A DNA stretch of 64,000 nt. Origin: Odiellus spinosus. Its lineage: Eukaryota; Arthropoda; Arachnida; Opiliones; Phalangiidae. The DNA lies in contig OY987237.1 in assembly GCA_963920705.1 (NCBI GenBank), positions 7,594,601-7,658,600 of the forward strand, given 5' to 3'. The notes under the pieces were generated by a model. The model searched no databases, had not been told where the DNA came from, and saw nothing but the letters and a program-made list of their open reading frames with translations. The position numbers and the translations under genes are program-made. Of the stretch, positions 21,901-34,466 are shown piece by piece (the stretch's first letter is position 1; each line of letters opens with the position of its first letter).

Positions 21901-24900
21901 ACAAGAAAAGTAGGCTTAACAAGTAATCTCGGTACCTAATATATTAACTGAAAATTTAAAAGAAGTCTTAGATGAGTTTCTAATAAAGACTTCATTAAAA
22001 TTAATGTTGTTCGTTTTAAGTATCGATTTAACCGTGTGTTGTTTAACAATGTGAGAATAGCAGGAATTCAAAAGTCAACCAATTTTTGCTTCAATATATT
22101 ATCCAATATAATTTTAGTGTGTTAAAATCTAAACTTAAGCACCTTATGATACTTTTGTAAGATGTCTATGTGAAATTTATAGTATTTGTACAAATGTAGG
22201 CTCATTTTGTAGTATTTGTACAAATGTAGATACATTTTGTTGTATTTGTACAAATATAAAATCAAATGTAAAAGTATTTAGATCATTTATCTCAATAGCG
22301 CTACTCAAAAATAGTTTGCGTAATGTTTTAATCTAAATTTAGAGTGATACGCAATGTTAATGTTTGTATATTAACTGCCCTTGAAACCAGAGTGCGTATG
22401 ATATATTTCCTTCTACTCTCAGTTATTGATTTGTAAATATAAATCCTCTACGTACACCATTCCCGGCTGAATACTTGGGATCTAAATAGGTGATATAAAG
22501 TAACCTCATTTCTAGTGTAGTAACCGTTTGGTTGGGTCGGATCGGTTTGGGTCTGTAAATGTGGCTTTTGGGCACTCCATAGTCGCTCCATTTGACGCTT
22601 TTCGTAGCTTCCCACGGCCGGCACTTTACCAGAGTTTAGCCCCGTCGGTAACTTTTATGCCCTTTTTGTCGCGGTAGAGTAAAAGGGGGACCCGTGTGTA
22701 GTAAAATCAAAGGCGGTTAGACTCCAACGAGAAACAGCTGTTCCAAACGAGATTGTCTATATCTCGCGCCAAAATTTAGCTCGCGCGAACTCCCGCGCTT
22801 TCACCTCCTTCCCCCTTCTCTCCCCCTCTCTTCCGAAGCATGGAATGCGCCTGGGCGCGCGCTCCCGCTAAACGGAAGGCAAAGGCCTAGAAGAGAAGGG
22901 AGAATGACTTGTATATTTGAAGAGTTAGGCTTAGCGATATAGGCTTAAGGATATCGCGAACCATTGACGCTGTCGCGTGTTTTCTACGTCATTTAACGCC
23001 GGGTATACGCTTGAGGAAAACTTGGAGTGTGCGGTCTCTAGCGTATTTTTTTGTTTGACTCGTTTTCGAAGGAACTCTCGGACCCGAAACTCCCCCGCGA
23101 AAGTTCTTGTTATAGTTATAGTTAATTTGGTGGTAACTAAGGGATCGTTTAACTCCTTGTATCTAAGTGGGTGCTTTTTGAGGCTGAACTTGATACATAA
23201 AGCGGTTTTTATGTTGCAATTTGATAATTAGCAAATATTTTAAGCCAGGCACATTGTGTAATTTTTTTTCAATATAAAAAGCGTTTCTATATTATAATGA
23301 TCAAGAAAAATCGACTCCATTAATATCTACGAAAGCCCGAGCTTCCTTTCGGATGTATCTGGAGGGATATATAAAGAATACTAGCATTCATAACAAAATT
23401 AAGTTATTATCGGATATCCGGACTGCGTTGTCAGATGAATCCATCAGATTTAAAAGGTTTTATCATCGTGCAGAGTCTGTTCCCTTCAGTATACAGATAT
23501 AAAAAGAAATCGAATTTCTCATAGAAAATCGCTTATTTCAATAGAAATTTACAACCCTTTTACGTAACGATCTTTATATAACGTTTGGGCTTACTTAGAA
23601 AGTTACAAAATCAATTTTTCCAGAATATAAACTGATGGTATGAAATACTATTTTCTCAAAGACCATATAACATTAAGTATCCGTTTCAGCTAGGTTCAAT
23701 TCTTATTGTAAACTCCCATTGAGATTAAGGCATCAGATGACCATTCGAACTTTGGCCTCGCTGATTGTATATACATTCTCAATTCTACATTCGTGTCATG
23801 GGGTGACCACTATCATATAGAAGGGGTGAAGGGTCACTCGTAAAGCCTCTTCCACTCCAAACCCCTATCTCTGCCTCACTTGGTCCGATTATATATTTTC
23901 GGCTGGTCATCTTTCATCCTCCTAGAAGATGCTTCCCTTTCTCTCTTGTATGACCCCTCCTACTCGTCTCGCAATCAGACGACCCCCCCCCCCCCCTTTA
24001 TACATTCTAACCCTTTCGGGGTCAACTGGCCGCCGCGCGCGAAAGCCTTTTCACCCTTCACCCTGTAGTAGTTTTCTCTCTGTTTTCATCTTCTATCTTC
24101 TTCAAAGCTCCAAAGGACACGCACTCTTACAAATCCTTTCGACTTTAGGGGGTGGTTCGTAAAGAACTTATTCGAAAGCAATCGTAATCTAAGAACCGGT
24201 GAGTTTTCCGTATGGTACAGTTTATTTTTCCTCGCACACTTTCACACGGTAATTAAGTGTTAAAAAGCTAGTTTGAAATAATAAGGCTTCTTGAACCTAT
24301 ATAATTAAACCTTCAAATAGAGCATACATGATATTTTTTTCTAGAACATAATAAACGATAATTTAAATACGAAAGGTAGTTGACTTGATCTGGATTAAGT
24401 ACTTTCATGAAAAAGACCGCGCAAAAGCACCCATATCGCTAGTGCCAGAACGCGCTAGAATCAACTGTAGACTCGACAATATCCAAGCAACTTTTAACGA
24501 TCTTTCCGAAATCCTTGACAACCTCACTTTAATATAAACTGAAAATAAAACTTGGAGTAAGGTCCCTGACTTTATACGGATTGAATTTGGGACCACCCAC
24601 TTTGTTGTCGAGTCGTGTGGGTCGAAAGTGACCAAGAGAGAGAGGACCTCTAGAAAAGGATATATAAAGATTCTCTACATAGCGGAAACGAGAAAGTCTA
24701 GTCCTAATTCGATTTGCGCAACCCTTGCCCGTCCTTGTCCGAAGCAGTGCCCGAAAAAAAAGGGGCTTCCTATAGCTTCTATTAGACTTTCCGTCCTGTG
24801 TACAAAATCAGATTGAGTTTACACCGCACTGAAATCTAAGTCTCCTTGTAAACCACAGTTATTTGGTATAGCTTTACGGGAAGGCTCGGTCACACGCTTG

Positions 24901-25372
24901 TTGAAACTTCAAAAATTATCTCGTTTTTAACTGGTTTGCAGAAACTACTTGTATTAGTGCGAGGTTTATTGTTACGTGTTAATACGCCATTTTAAAAATT
25001 GCGTTGCAAATTTTGCCATACCTTAATAGCGAATAGAAGTATATGTACGTATAGTTGATGGGAACCTCTGTATGGATATTGAAGAGCTAGCTTTCGAGCG
25101 TACGGGGGTGATCTTGTTTTTGCGGTCATGTTTGAATTCATGAAGCCCCTTTACGGCCAGCGGTTCAACCCTTTCTAGTCAAAGCTTAATAAAATAGGGA
25201 TCTCTTTTTTATATTCCGTTATTCAATCCTTAAAGGAAAGAACTCGTAAACCTTCTTAATATCATAGGCTTAAAGTACTTAGCTGACTCGATTGTCAAAT
25301 TGATTTCACTCCAAGCTCGCCAATTTAATCACGAGAACTTTAAAAATTACCCAGGCTGTTTACGCATTCCGC
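18961..25372. other. Intergenic, no gene recognised
   Basis: Contains a three-copy 30-bp repeat with palindromic TATTTGTACAAATG at 22180-22260, a CpG-rich patch at 22590-22880 (several GCGCGC-type sites) and a 14-C run at 23983-23996. Frames of 60-85 codons here lack domains, codon bias and splice support. Confidence 0.5.
22590..22880. promoter_or_regulatory. CpG-rich patch, possible unannotated promoter
   Basis: Local rise in GC and CpG (CACGGCCGGC, CTCGCGCGAACTCCCGCGC, GGGCGCGCGCTCCCGC) within AT-rich DNA. No gene start can be tied to it. A distal alternative first exon of gene B is one possibility. Confidence 0.25.
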
Positions 25373-25823
25373 GTGACGTCGGTTTCACGTCACGCCAATG
25401 AGTAAAAATCTAATTTGGTCAATATTGCTCAAAATTGGAAATTCCAACAGAATTCGATGAAATAACTGGACCAAATAAAATAACCCGAATTCAACAATAG
25501 AGGATCAAAATTTAAAACGCATTTGGTCCACTTATATAGAATTCAGGAAAAATCTAATTTGGTTAAAATGGTACAAATTTGAAAAATCAACAGAGTTCGA
25601 CCAAATGAACTAACCTTATGGAGTGGACCAAAAAATTAAATGCCTTAAGTTCACTTTTTTGTTGAATTCGTTTTATTTCATTTGGTTAATTTGGTCGAAT
25701 TAGCTCGGAATTTTCCCAATTTGGACTATTTTGACCAAAATTAGATTTTTCCTCATTATGTAAGACGATTTCTTTGGTTATTATATGGAAGCTCATTGAA
25801 ATGAAAAGTAAAACCGACGTCAC
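25373..25823. mobile_element. Nested inverted-repeat (fold-back) element
   Basis: Outer arms: GTGACGTCGGTTT at 25373 and AAACCGACGTCAC ending 25823. Inner arms: ATGAGTAAAAATCTAATTTG at 25398 and the inverse of ATGAGGAAAAATCTAATTTT ending 25756. A further direct copy of the inner arm lies at about 25546-25590. It is non-coding and MITE-like; superfamily not identified. Confidence 0.6.
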
Positions 25824-28800
25824 ACTATAGATAAAAACCGCTTCGGGATTTTTTTCAATTTCTTGTGAATTAATAGTTTATATCATAAAAGAACTTGTGG
25901 GTGCGACACTTTGTTCGAATGTTACTAATTGCGTCACGAAATCACGTGGTGTTAAGGAATACAGGGCAGTTATTTCCGTTTTCATAAATCGCTAGGGGTC
26001 ATAGGGCTCAGAAGTCACTCGGGAGAGACCCGACATTGAGAGCTGACACGGATATAGAAATGCTCATTGCTCACGAGCGCTACGAGCTATGATGTAGCTG
26101 ATGACGTTGACGGTAACATTCCCTAAGTAAGCTCCTCCTCTTTTATGATAGCAACTATTCGCTGCCCGAATTAGTTTAATTTCCAGAAAGTCAACTAACT
26201 TTCATTCGAAACTTAAGTTCGAAAAAAAAAAATGTTGACTTAATTGTGAAGCTCTAATGAGACTTCCTCTTTAACTCCTCAGCGATAGCTTGGTAGTGTC
26301 CACCAAGACCAGTCAGTCTATTTCTAGGCGGTGGTCATCTTTCGTCGTCTCACGTTATTGACCCGTCGTCGAGGCTTAAAGGGACTCGGAAAACCTGGGA
26401 AAAGTCAGGGAAATCTATTTTTTGGATGAAAGTCGCTGGGAAAACGGTGGTTTGTAACCATACACCACTTTGCTCTTCCACTGTGCGCATGCCCACGCTC
26501 GAAACGCTTAATAGTGGCGGGAAAAAAACGTTCACTTGGGGAGGTGCGCGTAGTATCAGGCGTATTACCCCATGCAGGTTTTTTCCCTGACATTTTCACC
26601 AAGTGAAAGTTCGCCCTATGGCGCCCAAAGTAATGGCTAAATGGTGTATTACTAAGTGAGTAAAATTTTAAGCAAGTTTTTTTGATACAGAATTCGAAAA
26701 TTGTTTATTATAAACGTTTTACCTCGATTTATAGTTTACAAAATGAGAAATATCAGGGAAATTCATTTCGAAAATTTTTAACAAACCCCGTAAAAGTCGA
26801 CTAATATTCTGGATTTTATTTATTCGTCCGTCTAACTAAATATAGTTTGAATTGTATACGAGTTCTTTCGGGCCTAAATACTGTTGGTCTATTTTTAAGC
26901 TTCTTGATGCGTTTTTGTTTTCTCTTCTCCACGGAGAATATTTTTCTTTCGAAAACGAAGAAATTTTCGCATTTTCTTTTCCGAGACTCCATAAATCCAT
27001 CGAACCTTGTCTGAAGAGTGCCGGGCCAATTTTTTGTATAGAGAAAATGGAACGTATAGAATGGATTCGTAAATTCAAACAGAGAAACAAGAATGTAAAG
27101 GGCACGACCTCCATTTTGGGTTTTTTTTTTCTTCTGGCTTTTGACGAGCTAGGACAAAAAGTGTCAATGAAATTTAATAAAATACAAATCAAGTTGACAA
27201 ATAATTTTGGTAATTTAGGGAAATTTGCTAGACCAACACAACACAGTTATGTAAAAACTAAACGCAACACAATTTGAAAGACGATCCAAAGTAATTATGT
27301 GTTAAAACCTGTAGCTTTGACTGTACAAAAGTGATTCTATTAGTAACTAAGCATTACCAAAGGCTACTGTAATTAGTTACGTAATCTAGTAATCGATGAA
27401 CAGATTTACGGAAACATCTTGGTTAACGATAAAAATTAGGTCTAAGGAACCATTAGACCTATTTTTTAATACACTTACCCTTTTTGTGTGTGCAAAAACC
27501 TAACGTTCAGTATTTTTGCTATTTTTTTCTTTTGTCCATTTTGCAAAACCATTTGCTCCTTGCTTCAATCCTTAGTTTATTTTCTACCTTAAGTAAGCAA
27601 CGAGTACAAGGCTAATCTTTACAGTATCTCTCCACATATTCAAACCCGATATACATAGCTCTCTTAAAAATGTCCCTTCCTTATAAAAATTGTTTGAATA
27701 CGCTATTATACTATTGGAAATAGATATCTTTTGTCGAGAAGCCAACGTAACTACTTTCATTTTCTACGAAGATTAACAAAATGTATACATTCGCCAAAGT
27801 TTCCTGATCTATACTTAGAACGAAAATATGGAAAAAACCTTTTTTATTTTCAACCGGCTTGTAGTATTTCGAGATCTTCCAACCGAATGGTTTTTGAGTT
27901 GTTGAGAGTTATAGAGGCGTGGATCTAGTATTTCGACGACTCTCTTAGAGGCTAAGTAAAAATCTGGTAAAAACACTACGTATTCCAACCTTGTCGAACT
28001 TATAGACGAAGGTCGGTAGGGAGGGGGGTTCACGAGGACCCCTTTTACCCCTCTTGCCCTGATAGAAAGGGAACCAGCCAGGAGAAGTATGGAAAAAAAG
28101 GAACTTTGGTCCTAGAGTAGTTTTTCGGATCAGTGAATCGACTTTTCTATACTTTTTCCAAAAAACATATTCTAGTATATATAGTTTTTTTTCTCTCTCT
28201 CTCTTTTCCGAGTTTGCACGTAGAATCTCCTTCAGTCTTACATTTCAATGGCTTTGGACCTTTGGTATATGGCTACAGTGCATGGTATAGTATAGGCCTC
28301 TCTCTCTGACGGCACTACGCGGTCTTTGTAGTGTATAGTCAATTTTGGATCTCGCGAGGCTGAGATCGAGTTCAGATCGAGTTCAGTCACTCGAAATCTA
28401 GCTATTGCTATAGTTGCTTTGTGTAGTTTGTTACCAGTTGTTCCCTTATTTAGGTTGATCCCCGAACGATATTATAACTTTTAGGGATCGAATAAAATAT
28501 TACAGGGTTCGATACTAAAGATTATTAAATTCCTAAACCAATTTTTAACCCAATTACTTAAAATTTGAAATTTTTACTTTTCTTTAAAAATAATTTGTTC
28601 AGTTATTACTTTTTTTACCTTAATTTTATTTAATATATAATAGATATATATACATCTTTTGTAAGTTCTACATCTGTCGTATTGCTTAGAGGTTCCTTTC
28701 AGTTTTTGTTTTACGATATATGACGTAATTAACGGTAATTTTTATAGGAAAGGTAGCTGAGTTTCTGGAGAAAGACCGCCAGAACGCGCGAGTATCAACT

Positions 28801-30937
28801 GTAGACTATATACAATAGTGAAAAATCTGGGATATCCTCGCTTTAATAGTCCTAGAAAATACTAAACACGAAGACAATTTTGTTAAAAGCACTTTATAGC
28901 TAACCCCTTAAAGTTACAAGTCGGCTTTAGCTTGGCTACATAGTATAGTAAGTTCACTTTAGGCTTAGCGGCTATATTTTCTCTAGACGACTGAGTGTAG
29001 TACAGTGAACGAGAGTCTACGTATATGTGCGTCCGTCCTCCGTTCATTTCGCTTCCATCGGTAAACGCTCGGTTTGGCGATTAACTTTAGCAATAAAAGA
29101 GGGACACGTTGAATGAGAAAACGGCGGAACGGCGTCCAAAAGGTATCCGAAACGTAGGCTTTGAAAACATCACGATATCAGTTCGAGCCCCATAATGCCC
29201 ATTCACGGTATCACCCGTTTTTGACGGAACTCTTGTATCGCAATTTTCCGGCTCAACGAATCTAGTTTTTGTCCATCGCCGCTACCCATCTCCCGTTGTT
29301 GCCCGAAACTTAACAGCGCGGTTTTTGGGAATTAACTAAACACCAGGCGGACCGATATACCCTATTGTAAATCTGATTGAAATGAAAGTAGTACATCTTT
29401 GAAAAATCAAAAACCTGGTTTTTCATTATTTTTTAGTTCTAGCTTCGTAATGTGGCTAAAGTTGACGCGTATGGTTACCTAATGTTAAATTTCATCTATT
29501 CAAAGTAGTTTTATATATATTAATACTATATGGGTGCGGAGTCAATTCAAGAAGTGACAAGAAATCACGTACTCGTTCATTTTTTTTTTTTTTTTTTTTT
29601 TTTTTTTGGAATCACAAAATGGTCAAACAAATACGTTTTAGTTGCAGCACGAAATATATTGGCGGACAATTTATATTATTAAAACGAGGATTTTAACCCA
29701 AATTATCCGTTTGAATAGACCGAGGGGGGCAGAAACTGGCGAACTCTGGTGTACAAAATTTTTGAACTCTTTGCACTATCAAAGCTGGATTTTGAACTAA
29801 ATAAAATTTAATGTCTCTAACGTTAAACCTTTAATGTTATAGGCTATCTTTCATGAACAAAAAAAAAACTCATTCTAAATTTAGTTTTTTAACTTTACCA
29901 GCCTTCTCTCCATATATATCTTAAACCGAAAATGCATCTCAATTAGCGAGGCAAAGGGTAAAAAAAGCCTCTTTGTCTGGATAGAAAAAAAAATTAGATG
30001 GAAAAACAATTAAGGGGTCCTTGTTTAGTAATTAATAACATCACTGTCATGTCCCTACTGCCCGGTCTCATTATATCAACGACCTATCGTGGCAATCACC
30101 CCGGCCTGGCTGCGGGCTAAGCCTAAAAAAATACAAGAATAATTTACTCATTATCCGCGGTAGTATTAAGAACTTGATGTCGTACACGCCTGTCGCTAGC
30201 GGAAAACCTTTTTTTTTTAAATTTTTTTTGATGACTTTGTTATAAGGTAATGTTAGGGTAATTAATGTTAATGATAATTATGTTGGAGGTAATCTTTCTG
30301 AGGTATATCAATTTACATTCAGAGTTTGGGACTTATCTAAGTTACGATCACAATATTCGACGTTGCCTGCAATGTAGTTGCGAAACAAATATTATTATTA
30401 TTATTTAAAGTTCGATTTAGTACGTTGACACTGGGCCAAAGTGCAGCGTTTTTGGAGCCAATATGTTTCCCACTATTATAAATTCTATTTCAAGTGTATT
30501 TGTAAGTTTCATCCATCGCGTTAAACGTTAATTATGTAAACTAAATTGTACGTATATGTAGTGAAAGTTTACGATCGCGTGACAGCCGGTAATAATATAC
30601 AACAATTTACTTTAACAAGAGCTTTAGGAAGAACCCACAGTCTCACTAAACAGATAAATAGACCCTTTTTTAGAAAGAATAAGAACTTTTGCTAGTTTAT
30701 AGAACTCTTGACGTAAACATTGGGCAAAGAAGGGTTCCACCTGTCGACCCTGTCGACAACGAACACGACGATAGATACAAATCACTTTTAGTTTACTGTA
30801 CAAGTACAAGCTTAGCTTCTTTTTTTATCATTAAAGATACATTCGCACTAGACAAAATTTCAAACCAATTGAAATCGTTGTTAAAGGTACAACCTAACCT
30901 GATTTTTGTAAATAAAAAAAAAAAAAAAATGCAACCA
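25824..30937. other. Intergenic, no gene recognised
   Basis: Holds a 27-T tract at 29581-29607 and short dispersed matches (CCAGAACGCGCnAGnATCAA at about 24446 and 28781). The overlapping frames at 26852-27277 (+) and 26836-27192 (-) run through homopolymers and show no family features. Confidence 0.45.
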
Positions 30938-31144
30938 AATATTAAACTAGAAATATATTTAAAACTTACCCCGAAAATAGGCTTAGTTAGATTCATGAAG
31001 ATTCTAAGGGTCAGCGACCAATGAACAAAGGCCCGGTATTATGACGAGATCTCCTTGAGATATTCCTTCAATTCAGGATCTCCATATATCGAGCTAAGCC
31101 TATTTTCCGGGTAAGTTTTTAATTTATTTCTAGTTTAATATTTG
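30938..31144. repeat. Fold-back dispersed repeat, copy 3
   Basis: Arms AAATATTAAACTAGAAATAT and inverse ATTTCTAGTTTAATATTT, with inner arms ACTTACCCCGAAAATAGGCT and AGCCTATTTTCCGGGTAAGT. The centre carries GGTCAGCGACCAATGAAC and an AGATCTCC segment, as in the copies at 2283 and 17878. Confidence 0.65.
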
Positions 31145-31678
31145 TTTGTATTATTTTTTAATGGTGGATTAGGCCTAATTTTAACGATAAGTAGTCGACA
31201 CTTGTTATAGACGAACTCGATATTGAAGAGGAACTTGCAGGGGAGCGCGCCGTTGGGGTACACTTCTTATTTTAAAGCAAATAATTCCATTATTTCACAA
31301 ATCTTGAGTTTTTACAACTGATTTCTATTTTGACCAAAACTGTTTTAAAGTTTCCAGTGTGAATGTAGCTATTGCGATTCTATCCAGAAATATCCTTACT
31401 TCTTCGTACGCAGAATCTTTATAGTGATATCGTCTTCAGTTTTGAGGCAGATGCCGTGTTTATACCCAAAAACATATCGCCCCGGAAAGACAAAGTATCC
31501 AAATACTTCCTACTTTAATATATTTGAATTATTTCGTATAAATTAGGCCGTGAAAAAATTGGTTTATCAAATTTGTAGGGAAATTTTTATTTCGATTTTT
31601 AAACCCCTTATATATGGTCTTATTGAAATTTTAATATCAGAAAAACTCGAAACAATTTAAAAAGAAAAAAAATTTTAT

Positions 31679-32127
31679 TTAAAGTGAGGCTGGTACAGAT
31701 TCTCGCGCGGTCTTTTTCGTAAATGTACTTAGTTCAGAAAGTCAATTAGGCCTACCTTTCGTACGAAAATTATCGTTAGTAAATAAACTACGTCATATAT
31801 CGAAGTAAAAAGGACCCATATTTCTGTTTTTAGTCATTTCCATATAGGGAGTCAGCAAGGGAGACATTGATACGTCAGAGGTTTCTATCTCTAACCTCGG
31901 TGTCATCCCCTTAATGAGGGAGTTACAGTACTAGCCATTACAAACGCTCCCCCATGACGTCAGGCTTTCTTTCCCCTGGGCTCTTTGCTGTCTCCCTATT
32001 GAAGTTTCTTACTTCACGCTTCAACCAGCAGAAGTGTATAATTTTGAATATGGCGTTTTAATAATATGATAAAACTAAAAATGTAATCCGGATACATTCC
32101 AAAAAAATTGTGACAGCCTGACTTTAA
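31679..32127. mobile_element. TTAA-flanked MITE, family 2
   Basis: Left end TTAAAGTGAGGCTGG at 31679; right end inverse of TTAAAGTCAGGCTGT, ending 32127. Interior landmarks (TTCGCGCGGTCT, TTCGTACGAAAAT, AACTACGTCATATATCGA, TTTCTTACTTCACGCTTCAA) recur in gene B intron 3 at about 39524-39867. Confidence 0.65.
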
Positions 32128-32329
32128 TCTATCCGAGCTCTAGGATTAGCGACGAATAATTTTTAAAACAAGTTAGGTTTGATTTGATATTTTCTTAACT
32201 TTAGTATCACTTTAATGGCGTCGTTTTGATAGGGTATTTCTTAGGGGCACTTACCCCTGAATGTTTAACGTGATCCCCCTTCTTCGTCTTGAGCCCCTTT
32301 TTTCTAGCTTTTAAAGCTTAGGCGAATGA

Positions 32330-32650
32330 AATTAAATTCCATCACTTGTCGCGTCGACGCGGGGGCGCCACCGACTTAAATTTTAGGAAGGTTTTGGGGG
32401 GGTTGAACCTCCTTTCACTCTCTCGCTCCCTCTCTTTCTCGCCTCCCTAGCTAGCGCGTGCCAGCCACTTTGTCAGTTTTAATTAAAAGGCGAAAACTCT
32501 TAGCTAGAGCCGAGGCTTAACTGCCGGGCGAAAGGCACGAAGTTTTAACACCCCTTTCCTTTTCTCCTCTCTCAATTCCTGTAAAGTCTTCCTCGATCGA
32601 CGCCTCCTCTCTAAAAGGGGGATTTGGCCCTCCCCATCCCCCAAAGGATC
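32330..32650. other. GC-rich, pyrimidine-rich patch without a gene
   Basis: GTCGACGCGGGGGCGCCACC and CTAGCTAGCGCGTGCC sit among long CT-rich tracts. It could be an upstream regulatory island, but nothing in the sequence decides this. Confidence 0.25.
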
Positions 32651-33055
32651 CGAGAAAAGAGTTTTAAAAGCGCGAATCAATTGCTACGTTAGCAAAAATC
32701 TTCCGAGGCAAAAATAAAAACATTTTTAAAAGTCCCGTTCGGATTATGAAGATTGTTTTTAAATTTGAAATGAGGCTTAAATCAAATGGAAACCTATTGG
32801 GTACGCGACAAACAAGGTATTAGTCTTTTTATGGATAATCCCCAAGCTGAAGAATATTAGTTCTTTCAAATTTCTTCGTTAAACCTCAATCTTTTCTCAA
32901 AATAGGCTAAAGATTACATTTCAACTTTCTATCTGCTTCAAAAGGTTCATCTTTCTTCCATGTTAGGCTTAATTGAGCACAATCTTTCATCTTTTTCAAA
33001 TTATGCTTAACACTATCTTCTTTCAAATTAGGCTTAACGCTATTTTTCTTATTTC

Positions 33056-33212
33056 AAATTAGGCTTAATTGATCACAATCTTCCATTTTCTTTCAAATTA
33101 GGCTTAATTGATCACAATCTACCATTTTCTTTCAAATTAGGCTTAATTGATCACAATCTTCCATCTTATATCAAATTAGTCTTAATTTATCACTGTCTTC
33201 CATTTTTTTTTT
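33056..33212. repeat. 39-bp tandem repeat, ~4 copies, start of a compound satellite
   Basis: Unit: AATTAGGCTTAATTGATCAC then AATCTTCCATTTTCTTTCA. More decayed relatives reach back to about 32880. It passes directly into the 31-bp array. Confidence 0.85.
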
Positions 33213-33554
33213 AAATTAGGCTTATCGCAATTTATTTTCTTTCGAATTAGGCTTATCGCAATTTATTTTCTTTCGAATTAGGCTTAAGGCAATTTATTTT
33301 CTTTTGAATTAGGCTTAAGGCAATTTATTTTCTTTCGAATTAGGCTTAAGGCAATTTATTTTCTTTCGAATTAGGCTTATCGCAATTTATTTTCTTTCGA
33401 ATTAGGCTTATCGCAATTTATTTTCTTTCGAATTAGGCTTATCGCAATTTATTTTCTTTCGAATTAGGCTTATCGCAATTTATTTTCTTTCGAATTAGGC
33501 TTATCGCAATTTATTTTCTTTCGAATTAGGCTTAAGGCAATTTATTTTCTTTCG
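33213..33554. repeat. 31-bp tandem repeat, 11 copies
   Basis: Unit: AATTAGGCTTATCGCAATTT then ATTTTCTTTCG. TATCG and TAAGG variants form blocks. It shares the AATTAGGCTTA start with both flanking arrays. Confidence 0.93.
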
Positions 33555-34466
33555 AATTAGGCTTAAGGCAATCTACTTTCAAATTAGGTATCGCAATCTA
33601 CTTTCAAATTAGGCTTAACGCAATCTACTTTCAAATTAGGCTTAACGCAATCTACTTTCAAATTAGGCTTAACGCAATCTACTTTCAAATTAGGCTTAAC
33701 GCAATCTACTTTCAAATTAGGCTTAACGCAATCTACTTTCAAATTAGGCTTAACGCAATCTACTTTCAAATTAGGCTTAACGCAATCTACTTTCAAATTA
33801 GGCTTAACGCAATCTACTTTCAAATTAGGCTTAACGCAATCTACTTTCAAATTAGGCTTAACGCAATCTACTTTCAAATTAGGCTTAACGCAATCTACTT
33901 TCAAATTAGGCTTAACGCAATCTACTTTCAAATTAGGCTTAACGCAATCTACTTTCAAATTAGGCTTAACGCAATCTACTTTCAAATTAGGCTTAACGCA
34001 ATCTACTTTCAAATTAGGCTTAACGCAATCTACTTTCAAATTAGGCTTAACGCAATCTACTTTCAAATTAGGCTTAACGCAATCTACTTTCAAATTAGGC
34101 TTAACGCAATCTACTTTCAAATTAGGCTTAACGCAATCTACTTTCAAATTAGGCTTAACGCAATCTACTTTCAAATTAGGCTTAACGCAATCTACTTTCA
34201 AATTAGGCTTAACGCAATCTACTTTCAAATTAGGCTTAACGCAATCTACTTTCAAATTAGGCTTAACGCAATCTACTTTCAAATTAGGCTTAACGCAATC
34301 TACTTTCAAATTAGGCTTAACGCAATCTACTTTCAAATTAGGCTTAACGCAATCTACTTTCAAATTAGGCTTAACGCAATCTACTTTCAAATTAGGCTTA
34401 ACGCAATCTACTTTCAAATTAGGCTTAACGCAATCTACTTTCAAATTAGGCTTAACGCAATCTATC
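33555..34466. repeat. 27-bp tandem repeat, ~33 nearly identical copies
   Basis: Unit: AATTAGGCTTAACGCAATCT then ACTTTCA. Because 27 is divisible by 3, the - strand stays open as a 9-residue repeat (KVDCVKPNL). It has no flanking gene structure and is not treated as coding. The core contains TTAGGC. Confidence 0.96.

Noticed and set aside
26836-27277. 141-codon + frame and 118-codon - frame overlapping each other
   Set aside because: Both run through homopolymer tracts, no domain is recognisable and there are no supporting splice-linked neighbours.
33584-34444. 286-codon minus-strand frame repeating a 9-residue unit
   Set aside because: It is exactly the 27-bp satellite read in a stop-free frame; no exon structure surrounds it.
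33056-34466. Interstitial telomere array (TTAGGC)
   Set aside because: Each unit has only one TTAGGC followed by unrelated bases; there is no consecutive TTAGGC run.
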